DNA of 64,000 nt, from positions 40,047 to 104,046 of the forward strand of contig NZ_BJVJ01000011.1 in the NCBI RefSeq assembly GCF_007989085.1, written 5' to 3'. Positions 21,912 to 30,047 of this stretch are shown in pieces. The notes beneath the pieces are model-generated. The model was not told the DNA's origin and ran no database searches. It saw nothing but the letters and a program-made list of their open reading frames with translations. Numbering within the stretch: position 1 is the stretch's first letter; each line of letters opens with the position of its first letter. The DNA comes from Pseudonocardia sulfidoxydans NBRC 16205. GTDB lineage: Bacteria; Actinomycetota; Actinomycetes; Mycobacteriales; Pseudonocardiaceae. The translations under genes and the position numbers were made by a program.

Positions 21912-23111
21912 ATGACGGTCCGTCCGCTGGAGGGCCTGCAGGTCGTGGAGTGCGCGAGCTTCGTCGCGGGCCCCACCGCGGGGCTCGCGCTGTCGCGCCT
22001 CGGCGCCGACGTCGTGCGCATCGACCCGCTCGGCGGCGCCAACGACCACAAACGCTGGCCGGTCGCACCCAGCGGCGACAGCTACTACTGGGCGGCGCTC
22101 AACCGCGGGAAGCGCAGCGTGGCCGTCGACATGCGGTCCGACGAGGGTCGCGAGCTGGTCGTCGCGCTGATCACCGCGCCCGGCCCGGACCGGGGCGTGC
22201 TCGTCGACAACGTCGTCGGCAGGCGATGGATGTCGAACGAGGTGCTGACGCAGCGCCGCCCCGACCTGATCCACGTGCGGGTACAGGGCCACCCCGACGG
22301 GCGCCCGGCCGTCGACTACACCGTCAACGCCGAGGTCGGGCTGCCCCAGATCACCGGGTCGGCCGAGGGCGGAGCGCCGGTCAACCACGTGCTGCCCGCG
22401 TGGGACCTCGTCACCGGCATGACCGTCGCGACGGGGGTGCTCTCCGCGCTGCGCGACCGCGACCGCCACGACCGGGGCGCCTACATCGAGATCGCGCTGG
22501 CCGACGTCGCGCTCGCCGGCGTCGCCGACATGGGCTGGCTGTCGGAGGTCGCCGCGAGCGGGCAGGACCGGCCCCGCCACGGCAACCACGTCTACGGCAG
22601 CTTCGGCGTCGACTTCCCCTGCAAGGACGGTGAGCGCGTCATGGTCGTCGCGCTCACCGAGGGCCAGTGGAAGGCGCTGTGCACGGTCACCGGGACCGGC
22701 GACGTCTTCTCCGCCCTCGAAGCGGCCCTGGGCGCCGACCTCGCCCAGGAGACCGACCGCTACCGGCTGCGGGAGACGATCGCGGCGATCCTGCGGCCCT
22801 GGTTCGCCGCGCGCAGCCTGGAGCAGGCCAGCCGCGAGCTCGACGAGGCCCGCGTCCTGTGGAGCGCCTACCGCGGCATGACCGACGTCGTGGCCGCGCA
22901 CCGCAAGGGCACCTACCCCGTGCTCTCCGACGAGGTCGTCCCCGGTGCGGGCGCGGTCGTCGCCGCCCGCACGCCGTTGCGCTGGAACGGCGCCCACGGC
23001 CCCGCCGGGCCCTCACCGCTGCTGGGCCGCGAGACCGACGAGGTGCTGGCCGAGCGGCTGGGCCTGTCGTCGGCGGAGATCGGTGGTCTGCACGAGCGCG
23101 GCACCATCTGA
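21912..23111 (+). CDS. Mesaconyl-CoA C1-C4 CoA-transferase-like (Mct)
   Basis: A 399-residue family III CoA-transferase that resembles the intramolecular 2-methylfumaryl-CoA isomerase (mesaconyl-CoA C1-C4 CoA transferase) of Chloroflexus more than ordinary CaiB enzymes, as I recall that sequence: FVAGPTAGLALSRLGADVVRID, KRWPV, NRGKRSVAVDMR, the catalytic VDYTVNAEVGLPQITG (D135) and VNHVLPAWDLVTG. The ATG follows GGGAGGT. No other genes of the 3-hydroxypropionate cycle are nearby, so its pathway here is unclear; glyoxylate/propionate assimilation or another dicarboxyl-CoA shuffle are options. It stands alone between opposite-strand and leaderless neighbours. Confidence 0.7.
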   Translation: MTVRPLEGLQVVECASFVAGPTAGLALSRLGADVVRIDPLGGANDHKRWPVAPSGDSYYWAALNRGKRSVAVDMRSDEGRELVVALITAPGPDRGVLVDNVVGRRWMSNEVLTQRRPDLIHVRVQGHPDGRPAVDYTVNAEVGLPQITGSAEGGAPVNHVLPAWDLVTGMTVATGVLSALRDRDRHDRGAYIEIALADVALAGVADMGWLSEVAASGQDRPRHGNHVYGSFGVDFPCKDGERVMVVALTEGQWKALCTVTGTGDVFSALEAALGADLAQETDRYRLRETIAAILRPWFAARSLEQASRELDEARVLWSAYRGMTDVVAAHRKGTYPVLSDEVVPGAGAVVAARTPLRWNGAHGPAGPSPLLGRETDEVLAERLGLSSAEIGGLHERGTI

Positions 23112-23127
23112 GGCTTAGGCTGCGCCG

Positions 23128-23667
23128 ATGCCGAAGTACGCGGTGCTGCTGCGCGGGATCAACGTCGGCGGGAACCGCAAGGTGCCCATGGCCGAGCTGC
23201 GCGAGCTGTTGACGGGCCTGGGGTTCGACGACGTGCGGACCCACCTGCAGAGCGGCAACGCCGTCGTCGGCGCGTCCCGCACGACACCGGCGAAGGTCAC
23301 CGCGAAGGTGGAGAAGGCGCTCGAGTCCGAGTACGGCGTCGCCATCAGGGTCGTCGTGGTCACCAAGGCGGAGGTCGACGCGATCATCGCCGCGCACCCG
23401 TTCACCGACGTCGCCGACAACGGCTCGCGGATGATGGCGCTCTTCCTGTCCGCCGTGCCCTCCGCGGCCACGGTCGAGGAGTTCGACGCCGTCGCCCTCG
23501 ACCCGGACCGGGCGCGTCTGGGCGACCGCGTGATCTACCAGTGGTGCCCCGACGGTGTCCTCAAGGCCCCCGACGTGGCGTCGTTCGTCGCCAGGAAGTG
23601 GGGCGTGACCGTCACCGGACGGAACTGGAACACCGTCACGAAGCTCGCGGAGATGCTTGCTCCGTAG
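23128..23667 (+). CDS. DUF1697 protein
   Basis: A 179-residue protein with the standard DUF1697 opening (YAVLLRGINVGGNRKVPMAEL), then LLTGLGFDDVRTHLQSGNAV and the C-terminal TGRNWNTVTKLAEM. The family is widespread and of unknown function, with a ferredoxin-like duplicated fold. The ATG lies six bases after TAGGCT, a -10-like hexamer, so the message is probably leaderless and separate from the CoA-transferase 16 bp upstream. Confidence 0.92.
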   Translation: MPKYAVLLRGINVGGNRKVPMAELRELLTGLGFDDVRTHLQSGNAVVGASRTTPAKVTAKVEKALESEYGVAIRVVVVTKAEVDAIIAAHPFTDVADNGSRMMALFLSAVPSAATVEEFDAVALDPDRARLGDRVIYQWCPDGVLKAPDVASFVARKWGVTVTGRNWNTVTKLAEMLAP

Positions 23668-23761
23668 GGTGGACTCCCCGATGTCAGGGAGGGTGGCACC
23701 ACCTCCGATATCGGGGTCATCCCCCGCGACCCGGGCCCGTCACGTCGGCACGATTCTCCTC

Positions 23762-25081
23762 ATGACGAACACGGCGTACTGCGAGATCCCGCGGGGCACC
23801 ATGGCCCGCTCGGCCCGGATCGCCGCGCTGCCCCTGGCCTTCGGTGGCCGGGCCGTCGCCGGCTGGGGCAAACGCCTGGCCGGTGCCGACGCGGAGCAGG
23901 TCTCGGCGAGCGCGATGGAGCGCAACGCCGAGCAGCTGTTCGCCGTGCTCGGCCGGCTCAAGGGCGGCGCGATGAAGATCGGCCAGGCCCTGTCGGTGTA
24001 CGACTCCATGATTCCCGCCGAGATCGCCGAGCCCTACCAGCAGGCGCTGGTCAAGCTGCAGTCCGCGGGTCCGACGATGCCCGCCGCGACGGTGCACCGG
24101 ATCCTCGCCGAGCAGTTCGGTCGCGACTGGCAGCGCCGGTTCCGCTCCTTCGACGACACACCCGCCGCGGCCGCGAGCGTCGGCCAGGTGCACCACGCGG
24201 TGTGGGCCGACGGGCGCGAGGTCGCCGTCAAGATCCAGTACCCCGGTGCGGGCGACGCCCTCGACGCCGACCTGCGCACCCTCGAGCGGTTCTCGAAGCT
24301 GTTCACGCTGATCGTGCCCGCGCTGGATGCCAAGGCGCTGATGCGGGAGCTGCGCGACCGGATGCTCGAGGAGCTCGACTACCGCGCCGAGGCCGACCGC
24401 CAGCGCCGCTTCGCCGCCGCCTACGCCGGCGACCCGGACCTGCACGTGCCGGCCGTCGTCGCGTCGGCGCCGAAGGTGATCGTGGCGGAGTGGCTCGACG
24501 GGGTGTCGCTGGGCACGATGACGGCCCGGCCCGCCGCGACCGCCCGCGAGCAGGCCCTGCGCGACGAGTGGGCGCACACGATCATCGAGACGATGTTCTC
24601 CTCGCCCGAGCGCGTGGGGATGCTGCACGCCGACCCGCACCCGGGCAACTTCATGGTGCTGTCCGACGGCCGGCTCGCGATGATCGACTTCGGTGCCGTC
24701 GCCGAGCTGCCCGACGGGTTCCCGCCGGTGCTGGCCCGCATCCTGCGCCACGTCGCCGACGCCGAGCCCGCGAGGATGATGCGGCTGATGCTGGCGGAGG
24801 GGTTCGTCGGCGGGGACGTGCCGGCCGAGGACGTGCTGCGTTACATCGGGGCGCTCGCCGACCCGCTGCGCACCGACACGTTCCGCTTCCACCGGGCGTG
24901 GCTGGCGCAGGAGGGCTCGCGGGTCCTCGACCTGCGCGGGAAGGCGCTCCGTTCGCTCGCGCTGCCCCCGCAGCACATGCTGATCGTCCGGGTGCTCTCG
25001 GGCTGGACGAACATCCTGGCCCAGCTCGACTGCACCGTCGCCGCCCGCCCGCTGGCCGAGGAGTGGCTGCCGGAGTTCTGA
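23762..25081 (+). CDS. ABC1/UbiB-family atypical kinase
   Basis: A 439-residue member of the ABC1 (AarF/UbiB) family of atypical protein-kinase-like ATPases tied to quinone and lipid metabolism. Family motifs are complete: KIGQ in GGAMKIGQALS, the Ala-rich loop AAASVGQVHHA that replaces the usual glycine loop, catalytic Lys in VAVKIQYPG, ExD in LEELDYRAEAD, HADPHPGNF and the IDFGAV metal site. I chose the start giving EIPRG before the basic segment, as relatives share that sequence; an internal ATG at 23801 is possible. No C-terminal membrane helix is evident. A 63-bp palindrome lies 15 bp past the stop. Confidence 0.9.
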   Translation: MTNTAYCEIPRGTMARSARIAALPLAFGGRAVAGWGKRLAGADAEQVSASAMERNAEQLFAVLGRLKGGAMKIGQALSVYDSMIPAEIAEPYQQALVKLQSAGPTMPAATVHRILAEQFGRDWQRRFRSFDDTPAAAASVGQVHHAVWADGREVAVKIQYPGAGDALDADLRTLERFSKLFTLIVPALDAKALMRELRDRMLEELDYRAEADRQRRFAAAYAGDPDLHVPAVVASAPKVIVAEWLDGVSLGTMTARPAATAREQALRDEWAHTIIETMFSSPERVGMLHADPHPGNFMVLSDGRLAMIDFGAVAELPDGFPPVLARILRHVADAEPARMMRLMLAEGFVGGDVPAEDVLRYIGALADPLRTDTFRFHRAWLAQEGSRVLDLRGKALRSLALPPQHMLIVRVLSGWTNILAQLDCTVAARPLAEEWLPEF

Positions 25082-25096
25082 GCCGCCCGCCGACCT

Positions 25097-25159
25097 CGCC
25101 GAGTTCGACAGGAGACTGGTGCCGAGCGTGATCGAACCAGTCTCCTGTCGAACTCGGCG
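25097..25159. repeat. Palindromic element family 2, copy B (63 bp)
   Basis: The best preserved copy: a perfect 24-bp inverted repeat (CGCCGAGTTCGACAGGAGAC plus TGGT) around a 15-base centre GCCGAGCGTGATCGA. It lies between the convergent ABC1 kinase gene and a decayed LysE gene, whose readable homology stops at about this element. Confidence 0.96.
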
Positions 25160-25164
25160 GGAGG

Positions 25165-25366
25165 CTGTCAGGGGGCAGCCGGGCCGCGCCCGCGATCTCA
25201 GCACCGTGTACGCCGCCGGGACCGCCGCGAACAGCGACACGAGCCCGGCGCGCCGGCCCTGGGTAATGCTGCACGACACCAGGTACAGCATGTTCGGCCC
25301 GGGCGTGAGGACCAGCCCGAGCGCCACCGCCGCGATCCCCGCGGCCGCCGCCGCATCGATGACCAT
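25165..25366 (-). pseudogene. Decayed LysE-family exporter remnant
   Basis: The start reads as a normal LysE N-terminus: MVIDAAAAAGIAAVALGLVL, then TPGPNMLYLVSCSITQGRRA. The text then jumps from GLVSL directly to FAAVPAAYTVL, losing about 20 residues of the usual second helix, and after VL the family text (IAGAARL) continues in another frame, a one-base deletion. Homology ends at the 63-bp palindromic element. A full LysE is about 205 residues; about 65 codons remain. It is a pseudogene with at least an internal deletion, a frameshift and a 3' truncation. The original frame reads on antisense into the ABC1 gene with no early stop. Confidence 0.85.
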
Positions 25367-25425
25367 GACCCCAGTCCACGCCGTCGCGGCGGGGTCGGCG
25401 AGGGCCGATCCGGAGAAAGTGGCGA

Positions 25426-25821
25426 TCACTGCTTGCGGACCGACCACTCCCACTTCTTGCCGACGACGTTCGACGCGCGCCCGCCCATGTCGTTGCCCAC
25501 GATCGATCCCTTGTAGACGGCGTAGCCGCTGTTGAAGGTGAGCGTGATCGTCGCGCCGCGCTGGGTCCAGGTGTCGCTGGACTTGTCGAACGTGCCCGTC
25601 GGGCTGGTGTAGGCGAGCCGTGAGCCCGCCTTGAAGCGGAAGACGTAGTAGCGGCCGTCGGAGTCGGTGCCCGACCAGACCGTGCCCTCCAGCGACGGGG
25701 TCAGCGGCCGGTCGGCGCGTTCGGCGACACCGGTCCCCGCGGTCGCCACCGTGCAGCCCGTCAGCGCGAGGACCGCCACGGCCAGCATCGTGAACAGCAT
25801 GGCCATCCGGCTCCGCGCCAC
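25426..25821 (-). CDS. Secreted lipoprotein, unknown function
   Basis: A 131-residue protein with a lipoprotein signal: basic start (VARSR), hydrophobic MAMLFTMLAVAVLALTGC with the lipobox LTGC placing the lipidated Cys at 23. The mature part (TVWSGTDSDGRYYVFRFKAG, TFDKSSDTWTQRGATITLTF) looks like a small lipocalin-like or META-type beta-barrel of repeated Trp/Thr strands, with function unknown. The GTG was chosen for the GGGGACGAG before it; upstream ATG starts would mask the signal. It lies 215 bp from, and diverges from, an LspA-like gene. Confidence 0.8.
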   Translation of the reverse strand: MARSRMAMLFTMLAVAVLALTGCTVATAGTGVAERADRPLTPSLEGTVWSGTDSDGRYYVFRFKAGSRLAYTSPTGTFDKSSDTWTQRGATITLTFNSGYAVYKGSIVGNDMGGRASNVVGKKWEWSVRKQ

Positions 25822-26036
25822 CTCGTCCCCTTCCGTCCCGTCTTCGCCCGTCCGGGTCATGCCCTTCCGGCCATGCTTGCCGGATCCGCCCGACCGGCGC
25901 AACCGGGCCATGTCCGTGACGGGCGGGTGACGACGGGTCCGCAAGGATCGTTGTCATCGGGATCACACTGCCGGCGGTGGGTTCACGCGGGGTGCTCGCC
26001 GGACGGACGTGACGCGCGAGCGGGCATGATGGGGGC

Positions 26037-26567
26037 GTGGCCAAGAAGGCGCGGTCGGCCGCGCGCAGACGCACGATCCTGGTGACGGTCGCCGTCGGAC
26101 TCGCGGCGATCGCCTGGATCGTGAAGATCGCCGTGGAGGCGGCGCTGTCCGACGGCGGCACCGTCGACCTCGGCCTGCTGCAGCTGCGGTTGTTCTACAA
26201 CACGGGTGTCTCGTTCAGCTTCGGGTCGTCGCTGCCGCTGTGGGTCGTCGTGACGGTGACGGGCGCGATCACGCTGGCCATCGCGATCTACGCCTGGGTC
26301 GCGGCCGCCGACGTCACGATGCTCGGCCTGATCGGGCTGGCCGCGGTCGTCGCCGGCGCGGCGACGAACCTGGTCAACCGCACCGTCGACGGTGCCGTCG
26401 CCGACTACTTCCACACCGGCTGGTTCGCGACGTTCAACCTGCCCGACACCTACATCACCCTCGGTGTGGTGTGCATCGGGCTGTCGGTGCTGTTCCCCGG
26501 GCGCGCAGCGCGAGCTGCCGATGCCGCCCCGGACACCGTCGAGTCCACCGAGCGTTCGGAGGGCTGA
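26037..26567 (+). CDS. Signal peptidase II-like protein (LspA)
   Basis: A 176-residue membrane protein with four hydrophobic helices. LspA landmarks are LFYNTGVSFSFG (canonical NTGAAFS), TNLVNRTVDGAVADYF (D123, first catalytic Asp) and FNLPDTYITLG (D137, second Asp). The canonical NLIDR Asp is Asn here, so it is a somewhat divergent member. LspA removes the signal peptide from prolipoproteins after lipidation. It is not in the usual lspA-rlu context; a divergent lipoprotein gene is next door. The GTG follows CATGAT by six bases, a leaderless arrangement. It could be a second, specialised LspA. Confidence 0.82.
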   Translation: MAKKARSAARRRTILVTVAVGLAAIAWIVKIAVEAALSDGGTVDLGLLQLRLFYNTGVSFSFGSSLPLWVVVTVTGAITLAIAIYAWVAAADVTMLGLIGLAAVVAGAATNLVNRTVDGAVADYFHTGWFATFNLPDTYITLGVVCIGLSVLFPGRAARAADAAPDTVESTERSEG

Positions 26568-26568
26568 C

Positions 26569-27753
26569 TCAGAGGCTGTCGGCGGTGAGGAGCACCCCGC
26601 CGCCGCGCAGCATCGGCGACCCGACCAGCACGAGCGCCGCGCCCCGGTCGGCCACCTGTCGTTCCCCGGCGTCGCCGCGCAGCTGCACGACGGCCTCGGC
26701 GAGATGGCCCATGCCGTGCATCCGGCCCTGCGAGAGGCTGCCGCCGCCGGTGTTGACCGGCAGCTCACCGTCGACGGCCACCCGCCCGTCCTGCACGAAG
26801 TCGAGCGCCTCGCCGCGACCGCAGAAGCCGGCGGCCTCCAGCCAGTACAGGACCGAGGGCGCGAACCCGTCGTAGAGCTGGGCCGACCCGACGTCGCGCA
26901 CGCCCAGACCGGCCTGCTCGCACAGCGCGCGGACCAGCGGTTCCCCGGCGTCGACGTGGTCGTCCATCGTGTAGTGCAGGCGGTGCTCGCGCCGGGTGGT
27001 CTGCTGCGCGGCGGCCGCGACGTACACGGGTGGGCGGGGCAGGTCGCGGGCGCGGTCGGCCGTCGTCAGGACGAGCGCGATCGCGGCGGTGACGGGCACG
27101 TCGCAGTCGAACAGGCACAGCGGGTCGGCGACCATCCGCGCCGCGGCGTAGTCCTGCTCGGTCAGGGCGCGGTCGGCGAAGACGGCGTGCGGGTTGCGGT
27201 TCGCGTTGCGCCGCTGTTCAACGACGAGCGCCGCCATCGCCTCGCGCCGCCCGCCGGAGCGCTCCAGGTAGCGGCGGTAGGCCAGGGCGTGCCACGGGAT
27301 CGCCCCCGCGCAACAGTAGGGGGCGGCGAAGGCGGCGTCGCCGGGCGCGGTACCGGCGTGGGTGCCGTAGGTGCCGGGCGGGACGTACATGGCGCGCCAC
27401 ACGAGCGCCGTGGTGCAGGCGCCCGCGGCGAGGGCGTGGACGGCGTCGCGCACCGACGTCGTCACCATGCCCTCACCGGCCTGGGAGTACCAGCGCACGC
27501 CTCGGGCCCAGGGCGCCTGCAGGAAGTGCTCGACGTCGACCATGTCCTCACCGCTGCGCGCCGCCGCGCCCTCGAAGGGCGGCGTCGGGTAGGTGGCGAG
27601 GCCGTCGACGGCGTCGGGGGTGAGCCCGGCGTCGGCGATCGCGGCGGCCGCGGCGTCGTCGGCGAACCGGCCCAGCGGTGTCGTCGTGCGCCGTTCGACC
27701 GCGGAGAACCCGACGCCGACCACGGCGACAGCGCACCGGTTCGCCCAGGTCAC
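26569..27753 (-). CDS. Thiolase-like protein (lipid-transfer/Ltp type)
   Basis: A 394-residue thiolase-fold protein of the SCP-x/Ltp type, without an SCP2 tail: VAVVGVGFSAVERRTTTPLG opening, DAGLTPDAVDGLATYP, and the C-terminal LPVNTGGGSLSQGRMHGMG, equivalent to the family's NxxGG...GHP region. The nucleophilic Cys block of true thiolases is not obvious, as in Ltp retro-aldolases. It overlaps the upstream DUF35 gene (GTGA). Known Ltp2-ChsH2(DUF35) complexes cleave beta-hydroxyacyl-CoA steroid side chains; a retro-aldolase or condensing role with the adjacent DUF35 protein is inferred. Its 3' end comes within 1 bp of the convergent LspA-like gene. Confidence 0.8.
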   Translation of the reverse strand: MTWANRCAVAVVGVGFSAVERRTTTPLGRFADDAAAAAIADAGLTPDAVDGLATYPTPPFEGAAARSGEDMVDVEHFLQAPWARGVRWYSQAGEGMVTTSVRDAVHALAAGACTTALVWRAMYVPPGTYGTHAGTAPGDAAFAAPYCCAGAIPWHALAYRRYLERSGGRREAMAALVVEQRRNANRNPHAVFADRALTEQDYAAARMVADPLCLFDCDVPVTAAIALVLTTADRARDLPRPPVYVAAAAQQTTRREHRLHYTMDDHVDAGEPLVRALCEQAGLGVRDVGSAQLYDGFAPSVLYWLEAAGFCGRGEALDFVQDGRVAVDGELPVNTGGGSLSQGRMHGMGHLAEAVVQLRGDAGERQVADRGAALVLVGSPMLRGGGVLLTADSL

Positions 27754-28202
27754 GACGGGCCCTCCGCCGAGTCTCCAGCCGGGTGGAAGCGCGGCAGGAC
27801 CTGGTCGCCGGCGGTGGCGTCGAACGCGACGCGCATGTCGTCGCCGATCCTCAGCTCGGCCCGCTCGTCCACATCCGACACCAGCCAGAGTCCGGGCTGC
27901 TCCACCAGTTCGACGACGGCGATCACCACCGGGGGCAGCCCGCGCGGGCGGCCGGGGACGACCGGGTCGTGCGCCGTCGTCCAGCTGACCAGCGTCGCGT
28001 CACCGCTGACCGCGGTGAACATCGGATCCCCGCCGCACGACGTGCACCGTGCCCGCGGCGGATGCTGGAACGTCCCGCAGTCCCCGCAGCGCTGCACGAC
28101 GAGCCTGCCCTCACGCGCCGCGGCCCAGAACGGGGCGGTGACGTCGTCGGGGACCGGGACGGGACGCGCCCAGGCGCCGTCGGCGACCGGTCCGTCGGAC
28201 AT
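27750..28202 (-). CDS. Zn-ribbon OB-fold protein (DUF35)
   Basis: A 150-residue protein with the rubredoxin-like zinc knuckle C-GD-C ... C-TS-C (CGDCGTFQHPPRARCTSC) near residues 38-55, then the OB-fold strands SGDATLVSWTTAHDPV and LPPVVIAVVELVEQPGLWLVS. DUF35 proteins bind acyl-CoA and partner thiolase-like subunits. The ATG follows GGGAGGT. It is the first gene of a two-gene unit with the overlapping thiolase-like gene, and divergent from a second thiolase/DUF35 pair. Confidence 0.88.
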   Translation of the reverse strand: MSDGPVADGAWARPVPVPDDVTAPFWAAAREGRLVVQRCGDCGTFQHPPRARCTSCGGDPMFTAVSGDATLVSWTTAHDPVVPGRPRGLPPVVIAVVELVEQPGLWLVSDVDERAELRIGDDMRVAFDATAGDQVLPRFHPAGDSAEGPS

Positions 28203-28372
28203 GTGCACCTCCCGCGGCGGATCCCCTGCGGCACAACGACCGTACCCGCAGTTTCGCACACCGCCCGTCGGCTCCGTGATCGCGAAACCGCTCCGGACCG
28301 GCGCCGCGGCTGTGTTAGGACGAGACTCGGCGCCGCGCCGGGACCGGGAGGGGCACGGATGAGGCTGTGCGG

Positions 28373-29560
28373 ATGAGGCTGCGCGGGACCGACGTGTGCG
28401 TCGTCGGGGTCGGCACCAGCGAGGAGTTCGGGTTCGACCTGGGGCGCAGCCCGATGCGGCTGCAGGCCGAGGCGTTCACGGCGGCGCTGGCCGACTGCGG
28501 GCTCGGCCGCGCCGACGTCGACGGCGTCGCCACCGCCCACGGCTCCCCCACCGGCGTCGACTACGAGGAGTTCACCGCCGTCATGGGGCTGGACTGCCGC
28601 TACGTCGACCAGGCGTGGGCGCACGGGCGGTGGTCGACGGGGCTGGTCGCGCACGCGTCGCTGGCGATCATGGCGGGGCTGGCCGACGTCGTCGCCATCG
28701 TCAACACGGTCACCAACGGCCGCGGCTACGCCCGCCACCTCGGCGGGCTGGGTGGGCACGGGACGGTCGAGGGGTTGCGCGACACCGGTGGTGGGCACGG
28801 CGAGTGGTCGGTGCACGGCGTCGACACCCCGGGCGCGGCGACGTCGCTCGTCGCCCAGCGCTACATGGAGCGCTACGGCGCGTCGTCGCAAGACCTCGCC
28901 CGGATCGGGATCGGTTTCCGGGAGAACGCGCAGCTCAACCCGATGGCGATCCTGCGCGACAAGCCGCTGACGCAGGAGTCCTACCTGCGCGAACCCGTCA
29001 TCTCCGGCCCGTTCCGGCGCTGCGACTACTCGCTGGCCAACGACGGCGCGACCTGCCTGGTCCTCGCCGCGGCCGACCGGGCCGCCGACCTGCGCACCCG
29101 TCCCGTCCGGGTCGCGGGCGCGCAGAGCATCCGGTCCAACCGAGACGGCTACGTGCTGTTCTCCCGGCCCGGGCTCGGCGTCGGGTTCGCCGACGAGACC
29201 CCGCTGCGCCCCGAACACCATCGTGTCTACGACATGGCCGGGGTGGGCCGCGACGACGTCGACGGCCTCTACGTCTACGACTCGTTCTCCAGCAACGTGT
29301 GGATGACGTTGGAGCGCTTCGGGTTCTGCGGTGAGGGCGAGGCGCCGGGGTGGATCGCGTCCCGCGGGCTGGGCGTCGATGCGGCGCTGCCGGTCAACAC
29401 CAACGGCGGGCTGCTGTCGGAGGGGCACTTCGGCGGCTACAACCATCTCGTCGAGATGATGCGCCAGCTGCGTGGCGAGTGCGGGCCGCGGCAGATCGAG
29501 GGGGCGGAGGTGCTGCAGTGGACGACGCCGTGGGGCGACTCCCTGATCCTCACCCGATGA
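28373..29560 (+). CDS. Thiolase-like protein, second Ltp-type copy
   Basis: A 395-residue thiolase-fold protein distinct from the divergent copy: VCVVGVGTSEEFGFDLGRSP, ADCGLGRADVDGVATAHGSP, YDSFSSNVWMTLERFGFCGEGEA and the closing LPVNTNGGLLSEGHFGGYNH. As in other Ltp-type proteins the C-terminal NxxGG/GH segment is kept. A following DUF35 gene, 25 bp downstream, is the probable partner. The ATG overlaps the stop of a five-codon open frame (MRLCG) that has the better ribosome-binding site, GGGAGGGG; an in-frame GTG six bases upstream of the ATG is the alternative start. The enzyme may act as a retro-aldolase or acyl-CoA thiolase. Confidence 0.8.
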   Translation: MRLRGTDVCVVGVGTSEEFGFDLGRSPMRLQAEAFTAALADCGLGRADVDGVATAHGSPTGVDYEEFTAVMGLDCRYVDQAWAHGRWSTGLVAHASLAIMAGLADVVAIVNTVTNGRGYARHLGGLGGHGTVEGLRDTGGGHGEWSVHGVDTPGAATSLVAQRYMERYGASSQDLARIGIGFRENAQLNPMAILRDKPLTQESYLREPVISGPFRRCDYSLANDGATCLVLAAADRAADLRTRPVRVAGAQSIRSNRDGYVLFSRPGLGVGFADETPLRPEHHRVYDMAGVGRDDVDGLYVYDSFSSNVWMTLERFGFCGEGEAPGWIASRGLGVDAALPVNTNGGLLSEGHFGGYNHLVEMMRQLRGECGPRQIEGAEVLQWTTPWGDSLILTR

Positions 29561-29585
29561 CGCTTCCCGACGGGACGAGGTCCTG

Positions 29586-30047
29586 ATGTCGCGGTTGCGT
29601 CGGGTCGGCGAGCACCGGGGGCCTGCTCCCGTCGTCCACCCGGAGACCGAGCCCTTCTGGCGCGGGCTCGGCGAGGGCCGGCTGCAGCTGCAGCGCTGCA
29701 CCACCTGCGGCACGGTCCGCTTCCCGCTCGGGCCCGTCTGCTGGCGCTGCGGCGGGTTCGGCCACGACTGGACCGACGTCGCGACGACCGGCACCGTCTC
29801 CGCCGCAGTCACCGTCCGCCGCGCCACCGGCGACCCGCTGTGGGCCGGCGAGGTCCCACTGGTCAGCGCCCAGGTCGACATGTCCGACGGCCTCCGGCTG
29901 CCCGGGCGCGTCCTCTGCGACCCCGACGCCCCGCCCCCGCACGGCACCCCCGTCGAGGCCGCCTACCTGGCGACCGAGGACGGGTTCGGGGTGCTGTGCT
30001 TCGTGCTGCGCAACGGATCCCGCGTCGAACCCCGGGAGGGCTCGTGA
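29586..30047 (+). CDS. Zn-ribbon OB-fold protein (DUF35), second copy
   Basis: A 153-residue DUF35 protein: zinc knuckle CTTCGTVRFPLGPVCWRC, linker, then OB-fold strands TTGTVSAAVTVRRATGDPL and PGRVLCDPDA. It follows the second thiolase-like gene and its stop overlaps the GTG of the cyclase-family gene, so at least thiolase, DUF35 and cyclase form one operon. It probably forms a hetero-complex with the thiolase-like subunit and binds the CoA ester. Confidence 0.87.
   Translation: MSRLRRVGEHRGPAPVVHPETEPFWRGLGEGRLQLQRCTTCGTVRFPLGPVCWRCGGFGHDWTDVATTGTVSAAVTVRRATGDPLWAGEVPLVSAQVDMSDGLRLPGRVLCDPDAPPPHGTPVEAAYLATEDGFGVLCFVLRNGSRVEPREGS

Noticed and set aside
23717..26161. An 814-codon minus frame containing the LysE N-terminus
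   Set aside because: Only about 65 codons near 25366 show homology; the rest is antisense to the ABC1 kinase gene and the palindrome, so it is read-through of a pseudogene, not a fusion protein.
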